From contig CAJUFO010000125.1 of the NCBI GenBank assembly GCA_910585615.1, forward strand, positions 1 to 7,528: 7,528 nt of DNA. Direction: 5' to 3'. The notes under the pieces were generated by a model that did no database searches, was not told the origin of the DNA, and saw nothing but the letters and a program-made list of their open reading frames with translations. How positions within the stretch are numbered: position 1 is the first letter of the stretch; the number at the start of each line of letters is the position of its first letter. The position numbers and the translations under genes were made by a program. Source of the DNA: an uncultured Acetatifactor sp. GTDB lineage: Bacteria; Bacillota; Clostridia; Lachnospirales; Lachnospiraceae. This document shows positions 1 to 5,985 of the stretch, one piece after another.

Positions 1-45
1 GGACTGAAAATCCTCGTGTCACTGGTTCGATTCCGGTTCTGGGCA
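1..45 (+). tRNA. tRNA-Phe (GAA), 3' part only
   Basis: The window opens inside the anticodon stem of a tRNA. Bases 1-3 (GGA) would pair with 11-13 (TCC), enclosing the seven-base loop CTGAAAA with anticodon GAA at 6-8, which reads Phe codons. A five-base variable region (16-20) is followed by a T arm: ACTGG (21-25), loop TTCGATT (26-32), CCGGT (33-37), with all five pairs possible. The 3' acceptor strand is TCTGGGC (38-44) with discriminator A45. No CCA is encoded; a T-run starts directly after A45. The 5' half lies outside the window, so the D arm and the 5' acceptor strand (expected GCCCAGA) cannot be checked. Confidence 0.93.
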
Positions 46-59
46 TTTTTGGTGGATAT

Positions 60-106
60 ATAGCATGAAAAGGTACAATTTCGGCCTTTTGATGCTATTT
101 TTTTTT
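60..106 (+). terminator. Rho-independent terminator after tRNA-Phe
   Basis: Bases 61-73 (TAGCATGAAAAGG) pair with 85-97 (CCTTTTGATGCTA) with a single G/G mismatch at 67/91. The loop is 11 bases (74-84), and A60-T98 can add one more pair. Nine consecutive T residues (98-106) follow at once. Hairpin plus T-run is the classic intrinsic terminator form. It would end the upstream tRNA transcript and insulate it from the promoter that starts about ten bases later. Confidence 0.85.
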
Positions 107-115
107 GATAGAATA

Positions 116-124
116 TGCTATAAT
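116..124 (+). promoter_or_regulatory. Extended -10 promoter for the L,D-transpeptidase operon
   Basis: The sequence TGCTATAAT is a perfect extended -10 element (TG-N-TATAAT) of the vegetative sigma-A/sigma-70 type. No good -35 hexamer lies 16-18 bases upstream, because the T-run of the terminator occupies that place; extended -10 promoters often tolerate this. Transcription would start near 131, giving a leader of about 40 bases before the ATG at 171. It is the only convincing promoter I see in the window. Confidence 0.7.
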
Positions 125-138
125 AAACAAAATGCATG

Positions 139-156
139 TATGAATAATCATTCATT
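139..156. promoter_or_regulatory. ARG-box-like palindromic operator
   Basis: TATGAATAATCATTCATT contains the perfect inverted repeat ATGAAT-AATC-ATTCAT (140-155). It fits the known ArgR/AhrC operator consensus (wnTGAATwwwwATTCAnw) at every defined position except one: the fourth central W is C149. It lies about 8-25 bases downstream of the predicted transcription start and just before the Shine-Dalgarno, where a bound repressor would block initiation or elongation. The match is seen in the sequence; binding by ArgR is inference, and an AT-rich leader can produce such a palindrome by chance. Confidence 0.4.
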
Positions 157-157
157 T

Positions 158-163
158 GGGGAG
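158..163 (+). promoter_or_regulatory. Ribosome binding site deciding the start of the L,D-transpeptidase
   Basis: GGGGAG is followed by a seven-base spacer and ATG at 171. The reading frame is open back to a TTG at 156, but that codon overlaps the Shine-Dalgarno itself and has no site of its own, so ATG 171 is preferred. Confidence 0.75.
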
Positions 164-170
164 AGGGGTT

Positions 171-1742
171 ATGGAAGAGAAACAGACAGGAGAGCTTGCG
201 GGGGCCGGAGACATTCCAAAGGCGAAAAAGAAAAAGCCAAAATCGAAGAAAAAAAAGTTTCTTATTGCACTTATCCTTATGCTGATAGCAGTATTGGCAG
301 TGGCGGCATATCTTTATTATAGAGGAACCGTGTATTATCAGACACACTTTTTCCCGAATACAAATATTAATGGTATGGATTGTGGCGATATGGAGGCCGC
401 ACCCGTCATCGATGCACTGGAGGCCTGCATTGACGGATATGCGCTGGCAGTCCTTGGCCGGGACTACAAGACGGGTGAGACAGATGTCGTTCTGGGCGTC
501 ATTGGGCCGGAGGACATTGGATTGAGCTATATGGGAACCAGAGAGGCAGTGGAGACCCTTCTGCAACAGCAGAATGAGTTCATGTGGATAGAGGCTTATC
601 TGGATGGCCGCTATGTCTATTCTCTGGAACAGGGGATAAGCTTTGATGAGGAGCTGCTGGAGAGCATAGTGAAGTCGTGGGATGCCTGTAAGAAAAAGAA
701 TATGCGGAGATCAGAGGATGCCTATATCAGCGAATACTCTGATGAGTTGGGAGGCTATGAAATCATTCCGGAGACGATTGGTACAGAGATTGACTTGGAG
801 AATGCATTTTCACTCATTGCAGAGGCAGTGAAAGCACAGGAGGCATCTGTAGATTTGGAAAAGTTGGGCTGCTATCAGGAGGCGACTGTCAAAAGTGACG
901 ATAAGCAGCTGAACCGAATTGTGAATACGGCGAACAGGTGGCTTGGCACGAAGGTTGTCTATGACTGGAATGGAAACAGGGTAGTAGTGGACAAGGAAAT
1001 CCTCAAGGAATGGGTTTCTATTGAGGGCAAAAAGGTGCTTTTGGACGAAGAGGCTGTGGATGCTTTTGTGAAGGAACAGGCTGCGGCATACGATACCTAT
1101 GGGAGAAGGAAAAACTTTGTGACCACCTATGGATATGAGATATCCTTGCCTGGCCGGAATTATGGATGGAAGACCGATGTGGCGGGCGAAATCAAGGAGC
1201 TGACTGAGCTGATATACCAGGGGAGCAATATTGAGAAGGAGCCATTATACAGCGTCAGGGCCAGACAGAAGGGCAGCAACGATATCGGAAATTCCTATTT
1301 AGAGGCGGATTTGAACAGCCAGCACCTGTACCTGTATCAGGACGGGAATCTGGTGCTGGAGACGGATTTCGTATCAGGTACGATGGTTTCGGATTTCGGC
1401 TGCGTGACGCCGGACGGGATATTCGGTATGCTGTACAAGTCCACAGACGCGGTGCTGGTAGGCGAGACATACCGCACACCAGTGAAATACTGGATGCCTT
1501 TCTATGGAAATTACGGCCTGCATGATGCCAATTGGAGAGGCGAGTTCGGCGGCGACATCTTTGTGACCAACGGATCCCACGGCTGTATCAATCTTCCACC
1601 CAGCATGGCGGCCCAGATTTACCAGTATGTGTCGGAGGGATTTCCGGTGATATGCTATTATCCCCAGGGGATTCCTTACATAGGCCCTCCTGTGGTGCCG
1701 CCTCCGGAGGGGGATATAGTGGAGGAGGTTCCTGTAGAATAA
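171..1742 (+). CDS. Membrane-anchored L,D-transpeptidase (YkuD domain with PG-binding module)
   Basis: This 523-residue protein probably makes 3-3 cross-links in peptidoglycan, or attaches proteins to it, on the outer face of the membrane. A short cytoplasmic tail (1-29) ends in a Lys-rich cluster, followed by one hydrophobic segment (about 30-50) that should act as an uncleaved type II anchor. The extracytoplasmic middle (about 60-370) resembles the peptidoglycan-binding module (PF12229 type) found ahead of YkuD domains in Enterococcus faecium Ldtfm and clostridial Ldts. The C-terminal YkuD catalytic domain (about 380-505) has H451 and the signature SHGCIN with nucleophile C472, matching the family pattern H-x17-SHGC. 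The protein ends in a Pro/acidic tail. Such enzymes use tetrapeptide donors and are inhibited by carbapenems more than by other beta-lactams. It is first in the operon, and the next gene starts 33 bases later. Its coding DNA is visibly more A/T-rich than that of the genes after it. The catalytic call is firm; physiological role and exact acceptor are not. Confidence 0.93.
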   Translation: MEEKQTGELAGAGDIPKAKKKKPKSKKKKFLIALILMLIAVLAVAAYLYYRGTVYYQTHFFPNTNINGMDCGDMEAAPVIDALEACIDGYALAVLGRDYKTGETDVVLGVIGPEDIGLSYMGTREAVETLLQQQNEFMWIEAYLDGRYVYSLEQGISFDEELLESIVKSWDACKKKNMRRSEDAYISEYSDELGGYEIIPETIGTEIDLENAFSLIAEAVKAQEASVDLEKLGCYQEATVKSDDKQLNRIVNTANRWLGTKVVYDWNGNRVVVDKEILKEWVSIEGKKVLLDEEAVDAFVKEQAAAYDTYGRRKNFVTTYGYEISLPGRNYGWKTDVAGEIKELTELIYQGSNIEKEPLYSVRARQKGSNDIGNSYLEADLNSQHLYLYQDGNLVLETDFVSGTMVSDFGCVTPDGIFGMLYKSTDAVLVGETYRTPVKYWMPFYGNYGLHDANWRGEFGGDIFVTNGSHGCINLPPSMAAQIYQYVSEGFPVICYYPQGIPYIGPPVVPPPEGDIVEEVPVE

Positions 1743-1775
1743 GTCAGTGAGAGGAATGTAGGAAATATAGAAAAG

Positions 1776-2336
1776 ATGGAGAGAAGAGCTTTAAGAAAAC
1801 GTACGGAAAGACAAGCCAGGAGATGGCAGAAAAAGCTGGAGCGCTTCCGCAGGGAAGAGCGGCAGATTAGGGCAGAGGCTTCCGACATTCTGGAGTCCCA
1901 CAACTTCAAGCGCATGAAGGAGTATATCCAGCACGGAGATGTGACCGTGAATGCCCATGTGCTGAGCGTGGCCAGGTGCAGCATAGCCCTCAGCGAATAT
2001 CTGCACATCCGCTGCAGCAGAAGGGAGCTGATCAGGGGGGCGCTGCTTCATGATTATTTTCTCTATGACTGGCATATCCCAGATGAGGAGAATCCCCATA
2101 AGCTGCACGGCTTCTACCATCCGGGCACAGCTCTGCGGAACGCATCCAGAGAGTACCGGCTGACAGTCCGGGAGGCCGACATCATAAGGCGGCATATGTG
2201 GCCGCTGACCGTGGTGCCGCCTGGCTGCAGGGAGGCATGGATAGTCACGGCGGCCGACAAGTGGTGTTCGCTGCTGGAGACACTGTATATTTATAGGGGG
2301 CATGGCCGGGTTCTTGCCAGATTGAAGAATTATTGA
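1776..2336 (+). CDS. HD-domain metal-dependent phosphohydrolase family protein, function unknown
   Basis: The 186-residue protein carries the HD superfamily metal ligands in order: H61, then H92-D93 (in LLHDYFLYDWH), and D161 (in ADKWCS). H111, H115 and H140 are further candidate ligands. HD proteins generally hydrolyse phosphate esters of nucleotides or similar substrates; the substrate here is not evident. It resembles a family of small stand-alone HD proteins common in Clostridia. The first 35 residues are strongly basic, dominated by Arg and Lys and likely helical; they could bind nucleic acid or acidic membrane, but that is inference. No signal peptide or membrane segment is present. The Shine-Dalgarno is weak (AGGA at 1760-1763, 12 bases before ATG), so reinitiation from the upstream gene may help. 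The stop codon overlaps the next gene's TTG start by four bases, implying translational coupling to the decarboxylase-like enzyme. Confidence 0.85.
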   Translation: MERRALRKRTERQARRWQKKLERFRREERQIRAEASDILESHNFKRMKEYIQHGDVTVNAHVLSVARCSIALSEYLHIRCSRRELIRGALLHDYFLYDWHIPDEENPHKLHGFYHPGTALRNASREYRLTVREADIIRRHMWPLTVVPPGCREAWIVTAADKWCSLLETLYIYRGHGRVLARLKNY

Positions 2337-3913
2337 GCGGATTAGAGCATTTATTTGAAAAACTTATAAGATATTCAGAAAATGATATCTATCCCTATCA
2401 TATGCCGGGGCACAAGCGCAAGCCCTTTGGAATGCTTCCCGGGGAATTGAGCAGAATAGATATCACAGAGACGGACGATTTCGACAACCTGCATCAGCCG
2501 GAGGGGATTTTGGACAGTCTCCAGAGGGAGGCCGCCAGACTCTATGGAGCGGAGGAAAGCTTTTACCTCGTGAACGGCAGCACCTGCGGGATACTGAGCG
2601 CGGTGAGCTGCGCGCTGCATGAGGGAGGGCATATCCTGATGGCGCGGAACTGCCACAGATCGGCCTATCATGCGGTGTATCTGCGGAACCTGCGGGCCAC
2701 GTATCTGTATCCGCCCTATCTGGAGGAATATGATATATATGATGCCCTGGAGCCGGAGGAAGTCCGCCGGGCGCTGGAGCGGGAGCCGGATATCGGGGCC
2801 GTGCTGGTGGTATCGCCCACCTATGAGGGGCGGATATCGGACATCCGGGCGATTGCGGACATCGTCCATGAAAGGGGGATTCCGCTGATTGTGGACGAGG
2901 CCCATGGTGCGCACCTGGGCCTGGCTGGCGATTTTCCGAAAAACAGCTGTCAACTGGGGGCAGATCTGGTCATCCACAGCGTGCACAAGACTCTCCCAGC
3001 CCTGACCCAGACGGCGCTGCTCCATGTAAACGGAGGGCGGATAGACAGAGGGCTCCTCAGACGGTTCCTGCGGATATACCAGTCCAGCAGTCCGTCCTAT
3101 CTGCTGATGGCGGGCATCGACAATGCGCTGTGCTACATCGGCCTTCAGGGACAAGAGGCTTTCGGAGCCTTCCGGCAGCGGTTCGAGGCCATGCTGGACA
3201 GGCTGAGGGGCTGCAGGCATCTCAGATTCCTGACGGATGCCAGGGACAGGCAGGACACGGGCAAGCTGCTGATATCCACAAAGCAGTCGGGGCTTACCGG
3301 GAAGCAGCTATATGACATCCTGCTGGAGCGATATCATCTGCAGGCGGAGATGGCCTCCACCGGCTTCGTGCTGGCCATGTTCACGGTGAATGACGGGGAG
3401 GAGGCGTACCGGCGCATGACGGAGGCGCTGCTTGCCGTGGATGATGCCCTGGAGGAAGGCATTGCCGATACGCCGGAGGGAGGCACGGTCCGGGAGCTGC
3501 CAGAAGAGCTGCGAGGAAGCGGCCCGCACTGCTCCGAGTCAGGCGAAGGGGCAGGAGCGCGGCGTGGGGAAGGCGTATGTGGATCTGCCGGACACGGCAG
3601 AGACCAGGGAACCGGACAGACGGACGCAATCCCCCTGGCGAAGGCCTGGGATATGCCCACGGAGCGGATAGCCCTGTCGGAGAGCGAAGGCAGGTATATC
3701 GGAGAGTTCATCAACCTGTATCCCCCCGGCGTGCCCTTGCTGGTGCCGGGAGAGCGGATGACGGGGGAGCTGATAGGAAAGATTTCGGAGGCTGCGCGGC
3801 AGGGACTTGAAGTGCAGGGCGTGGAGACGCGTAAGGGAACGGAGGGCTCACGGCCGGGGATGTACGTCCCGGCCATTTCGGAGGAAGTAGAGGGCATTTG
3901 GAACATAGAGTGA
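2333..3913 (+). CDS. Orn/Lys/Arg decarboxylase family PLP enzyme (YaaO/SpeA-like)
   Basis: This 526-residue fold-type I PLP protein belongs to the bacterial ornithine/lysine/arginine decarboxylase group, which removes the alpha-carboxylate of a basic amino acid to form a polyamine or its precursor. The N-terminus carries the family hallmark YHMPGHKR (about 21-28). The cofactor site shows D188 and H191 in VDEAHGAH and the Schiff-base lysine K219 in HSVHKTLPALTQ. The large domain runs to about 385. A C-terminal domain (about 430-510) has the conserved stretch NLYPPGVPLLVPGE. Substrate choice among Arg, Lys and Orn cannot be read from sequence. Start: TTG 2333, inside the stop of the HD gene; no in-frame ATG occurs before the conserved YHMPGH. 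Residues about 394-428 are abnormal: 12 of 35 are Gly, with two Cys, and codon use favours the +1 frame, as if flanked by compensating indels. B. subtilis YaaO and SpeA are shorter (about 480-490). The yaaO-like position upstream of yaaR and holB supports a YaaO orthologue. Confidence 0.9.
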   Translation: MSGLEHLFEKLIRYSENDIYPYHMPGHKRKPFGMLPGELSRIDITETDDFDNLHQPEGILDSLQREAARLYGAEESFYLVNGSTCGILSAVSCALHEGGHILMARNCHRSAYHAVYLRNLRATYLYPPYLEEYDIYDALEPEEVRRALEREPDIGAVLVVSPTYEGRISDIRAIADIVHERGIPLIVDEAHGAHLGLAGDFPKNSCQLGADLVIHSVHKTLPALTQTALLHVNGGRIDRGLLRRFLRIYQSSSPSYLLMAGIDNALCYIGLQGQEAFGAFRQRFEAMLDRLRGCRHLRFLTDARDRQDTGKLLISTKQSGLTGKQLYDILLERYHLQAEMASTGFVLAMFTVNDGEEAYRRMTEALLAVDDALEEGIADTPEGGTVRELPEELRGSGPHCSESGEGAGARRGEGVCGSAGHGRDQGTGQTDAIPLAKAWDMPTERIALSESEGRYIGEFINLYPPGVPLLVPGERMTGELIGKISEAARQGLEVQGVETRKGTEGSRPGMYVPAISEEVEGIWNIE

Positions 3914-3928
3914 GGATTCTGGAAAGAC

Positions 3929-3933
3929 GGAGG
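3929..3933 (+). promoter_or_regulatory. Ribosome binding site deciding the pyruvate kinase start
   Basis: GGAGG sits eight bases before ATG 3942. An in-frame TTG at 3936 lies only two bases from this site, too close to use, and the ATG start gives the standard N-terminus MRRTKIICTIGPAS. Confidence 0.85.
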
Positions 3934-3941
3934 TTTTGGAT

Positions 3942-5354
3942 ATGAGAAGGACAAAGATTATTTGCACCATTGGACCGGCCAGCGAGAGCGTGGAGCGGCT
4001 GCGTGAGCTGATGCTGGCGGGAATGAATGTGGCCAGGTTCAATTTTTCCCACGGGACCCATGAGGAACAGCGGGAGAAGTTCAGAAGGGTGGTCCAGGCC
4101 AGGGAGGAGCTGGGGCTTCCGGTGGCCACCATGCTGGACACCAAGGGGCCGGAGATTCGCCTCAGGGATTTTGAGGGAGGCAGGGCCGAACTGGTGAGCG
4201 GGCAGCAGTTCGTGCTGACCACTCAGGAGATCCTGGGCACGGCACAGCGGGCCACGATTTCCTATAAAAACCTGAAGGACGACATCCAGGTGGGGACGAC
4301 GATTCTGATCGACGACGGCCTGATCGAGATGACGGTGGAGGAGATAGCCGGGGAGGATATCGTCTGCCGGGTGGTGAACGGCGGCTTCGTCTCCAACCAC
4401 AAGGGCGTCAATGTGCCGGGAGCGGTGCTGTCCATGCCCTATATCAGCGAAGTGGACAGGGAGGATATCCTGTTCGGCATCGAGACGGGCTATGACATCC
4501 TAGCGGCATCCTTTGTCAGATGTAAGGAAGACATACTCGAAGTCAGGAGGATTCTGGAGGAGCATGGCTGCGGCATGAAGGTCATCGCCAAAATCGAGAA
4601 CATGCAGGGCATCCAGAACCTGGAGGAGATTTTAAGCGTCTCCGACGGCATCATGGTGGCCAGGGGCGACATGGGCGTGGAGATTCCCTTCGAGGAGGTG
4701 CCTGTCCTCCAGAAGAAGATGATCAAGCTGGCCAACGAGCAGGGGAAGCATGTCATCACGGCCACCCAGATGCTGGAGTCCATGATCAAGAACCCCAGGC
4801 CTACCAGGGCGGAGACCACGGACATCGCAAACGCTATCTATGACGGTACTACGGCGATCATGCTCTCCGGCGAGAGCGCGGCGGGGAAATATCCGGTGGA
4901 AGCGGTAAAGACCATGGCGAAAATCGCGGAATCTGCCGAAAAAGATATTGATTACGGCGCCCGGATGCAGTGCGACAAGTGCCGGGAGAGGGACATCACC
5001 ACGGCGCTGGCCTACGCCACCTGCACGGCAGCCAGGGATCTGGACGCGGCGGCGATCATCACGGTGACCATGTCCGGCTTTACCGCGGCGGCCATCTCCA
5101 GGTTCAAGCCCCAGAGCCATATCATCGGCTGCGCGGTGCAGGAGAGGGTCTGCAGGCAGTTGAACCTCTTATGGGGCGTGACTCCCCTGATGATCCGGGA
5201 GGAGAAGAATGCGGAGACGCTGTTCGCCAACGCGGTGGAGGAGGCCAGGAAGGCCGGCCATGTGAAGAAGGGCGACATAGTCGTAATCACTGCGGGCGTG
5301 CCGCTGGGGATGGCGGGCACCACGAATATGATCCATGTAGTCGAGGTCGGATAA
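3942..5354 (+). CDS. pyk: Pyruvate kinase
   Basis: Transfers phosphate from phosphoenolpyruvate to ADP, giving pyruvate and ATP, the last step of glycolysis, in the cytoplasm. The 470 residues equal the short form (E. coli PykF is 470) and lack the C-terminal PEP-utiliser-like extension of Bacillus pyruvate kinase. Motifs in order: TKIICTIGPASE (4-15), GMNVARFNFSHG, DTKGPEIR, the active-site signature VIAKIENMQGI with catalytic K217 and metal ligand E219, RGDMGVE with D243, and the stretch RPTRAETTDIANAIYDGT leading to IMLSGESAAGKYP. The B domain and a C-terminal regulatory domain with no obvious truncation follow the family layout. Near residue 102 the sequence reads LGTAQRATISY where many potassium-dependent enzymes carry Glu, so monovalent-cation dependence is uncertain. 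It starts 28 bases after the decarboxylase-like gene, and its stop is three bases before the next ATG, so those two are surely cotranscribed. I found no convincing private promoter in the 3' end of the upstream gene. Confidence 0.98.
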   Translation: MRRTKIICTIGPASESVERLRELMLAGMNVARFNFSHGTHEEQREKFRRVVQAREELGLPVATMLDTKGPEIRLRDFEGGRAELVSGQQFVLTTQEILGTAQRATISYKNLKDDIQVGTTILIDDGLIEMTVEEIAGEDIVCRVVNGGFVSNHKGVNVPGAVLSMPYISEVDREDILFGIETGYDILAASFVRCKEDILEVRRILEEHGCGMKVIAKIENMQGIQNLEEILSVSDGIMVARGDMGVEIPFEEVPVLQKKMIKLANEQGKHVITATQMLESMIKNPRPTRAETTDIANAIYDGTTAIMLSGESAAGKYPVEAVKTMAKIAESAEKDIDYGARMQCDKCRERDITTALAYATCTAARDLDAAAIITVTMSGFTAAAISRFKPQSHIIGCAVQERVCRQLNLLWGVTPLMIREEKNAETLFANAVEEARKAGHVKKGDIVVITAGVPLGMAGTTNMIHVVEVG

Positions 5355-5357
5355 GGC

Positions 5358-5951
5358 ATGGGAAAAATAATATGCCTGATGGGAAAGAGCTGCGCCGGAA
5401 AGGACACCATCTATAAACGGCTGCTGGCGGACAGGGAGCTGAGGCTGAAGAAAATCGTGCCTTACACCACCAGGCCCATCCGGGAGGGGGAACAGGAGGG
5501 CGTGGAATACTTCTATACGGATGAGGACGGCTTCCAGCGTCTCAAGAGCCAGGGAAAGGTCATCGAGGACAGGGCCTACCACACCTATCATGGCCTGTGG
5601 CGCTACTTCACCGTGGATGACGACCAGCTGCGGGAGGCGGACGACTATCTGATGATAGGGACGCTGGAGGCCTATCGGAAGCTTCAGGAATATTTCGGTA
5701 TGGACAGACTGCTGCCGGTAATGGTAGAATTAGAAGATGGGCTGCGGCTCCAGAGGGCGCTGGACAGAGAACTTTCTCAGGAATGTCCGAAGTATGGGGA
5801 GATGTGCCGCCGTTTCCTGGCGGACAGCGAGGATTTTTCCGAGGAGAAGATAGCACAGGCCAATATCGCCAGACGCTTTGTGAACGATGATTTGGAGCAG
5901 TGCCTTGATGAAATCAAAGACTATATCCGGGTGGGGATTTCCGTAAAATGA
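5358..5951 (+). CDS. Guanylate-kinase-like nucleotide kinase, substrate uncertain
   Basis: This 197-residue P-loop protein resembles guanylate kinase (GMP + ATP to GDP + ADP; about 185-210 residues). Visible family features are the Walker A loop GKSCAGKD (9-16), the segment YTTRPIREGEQEGVEYFY (36-53) with R39, R42, E45 and Y51 matching the GMP-site Arg, Arg, Glu and Tyr, and the C-terminal VNDDLEQCLDEIKDYI helix typical of the fold. Other GMP contacts are changed: the Ser four residues before the first Arg is P35, the usual N-Y-Y-G-S/T motif is replaced by YHGLWRYF, and the Asp of the LDID strand appears as MIGT. It may therefore be a diverged paralogue acting on another nucleotide. It starts three bases after pyk stops, with GAGG (5343-5346) as the likely Shine-Dalgarno. 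In B. subtilis the position before yaaR-holB is taken by tmk and yaaQ. A weak alternative is a general AAA-type nucleoside kinase. Confidence 0.8.
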   Translation: MGKIICLMGKSCAGKDTIYKRLLADRELRLKKIVPYTTRPIREGEQEGVEYFYTDEDGFQRLKSQGKVIEDRAYHTYHGLWRYFTVDDDQLREADDYLMIGTLEAYRKLQEYFGMDRLLPVMVELEDGLRLQRALDRELSQECPKYGEMCRRFLADSEDFSEEKIAQANIARRFVNDDLEQCLDEIKDYIRVGISVK

Positions 5952-5966
5952 CAGTGCGGCGCACTG
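5952..5966. repeat. Perfect 6-bp inverted repeat before yaaR
   Basis: CAGTGC and GCACTG flank a three-base GGC loop, directly after the stop of the kinase-like gene and five bases before the yaaR Shine-Dalgarno. No T-run follows, so it is not an intrinsic terminator; it could be a small mRNA processing or stabilising hairpin. Confidence 0.4.
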
Positions 5967-5985
5967 AGGAAAGGAGGGCAGGTAT

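Noticed and set aside
105..124. TTGATA at 105-110 as the -35 box for TATAAT at 119
   Set aside because: Only eight bases separate them, far too few; the TG of the extended -10 explains promoter activity better.
156..170. TTG start five codons upstream of the L,D-transpeptidase ATG
   Set aside because: The codon overlaps the ribosome binding site itself; ATG 171 has ideal spacing.
65..322. Open frame of 85 codons overlapping the first promoter and the start of the L,D-transpeptidase gene
   Set aside because: It starts inside the terminator stem, has no Shine-Dalgarno, its composition is not protein-like, and it overlaps a well-supported gene in another frame.
2375..3220. Long reverse-strand open frame (281 codons) opposite the decarboxylase gene
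   Set aside because: It is a shadow of the G/C-rich third positions of the real gene; no recognisable motif and no plausible ribosome binding site.
3577..3810. Separate small gene in the third frame within the decarboxylase gene
   Set aside because: Over most of its length the conserved C-terminal decarboxylase domain explains the DNA; its own translation is Arg/Gly-rich without family features.
3852..3874. G/C-rich hairpin (GGCCGGG/CCCGGCC) near the end of the decarboxylase gene as a terminator ahead of pyk
   Set aside because: It lies inside coding sequence and has no T-run after it, so it is not an intrinsic terminator; G/C-rich coding DNA yields such stems by chance.
3790..3941. Private promoter for pyk
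   Set aside because: I looked for -35 and -10 boxes and found only weak, poorly spaced matches in this G/C-rich stretch.
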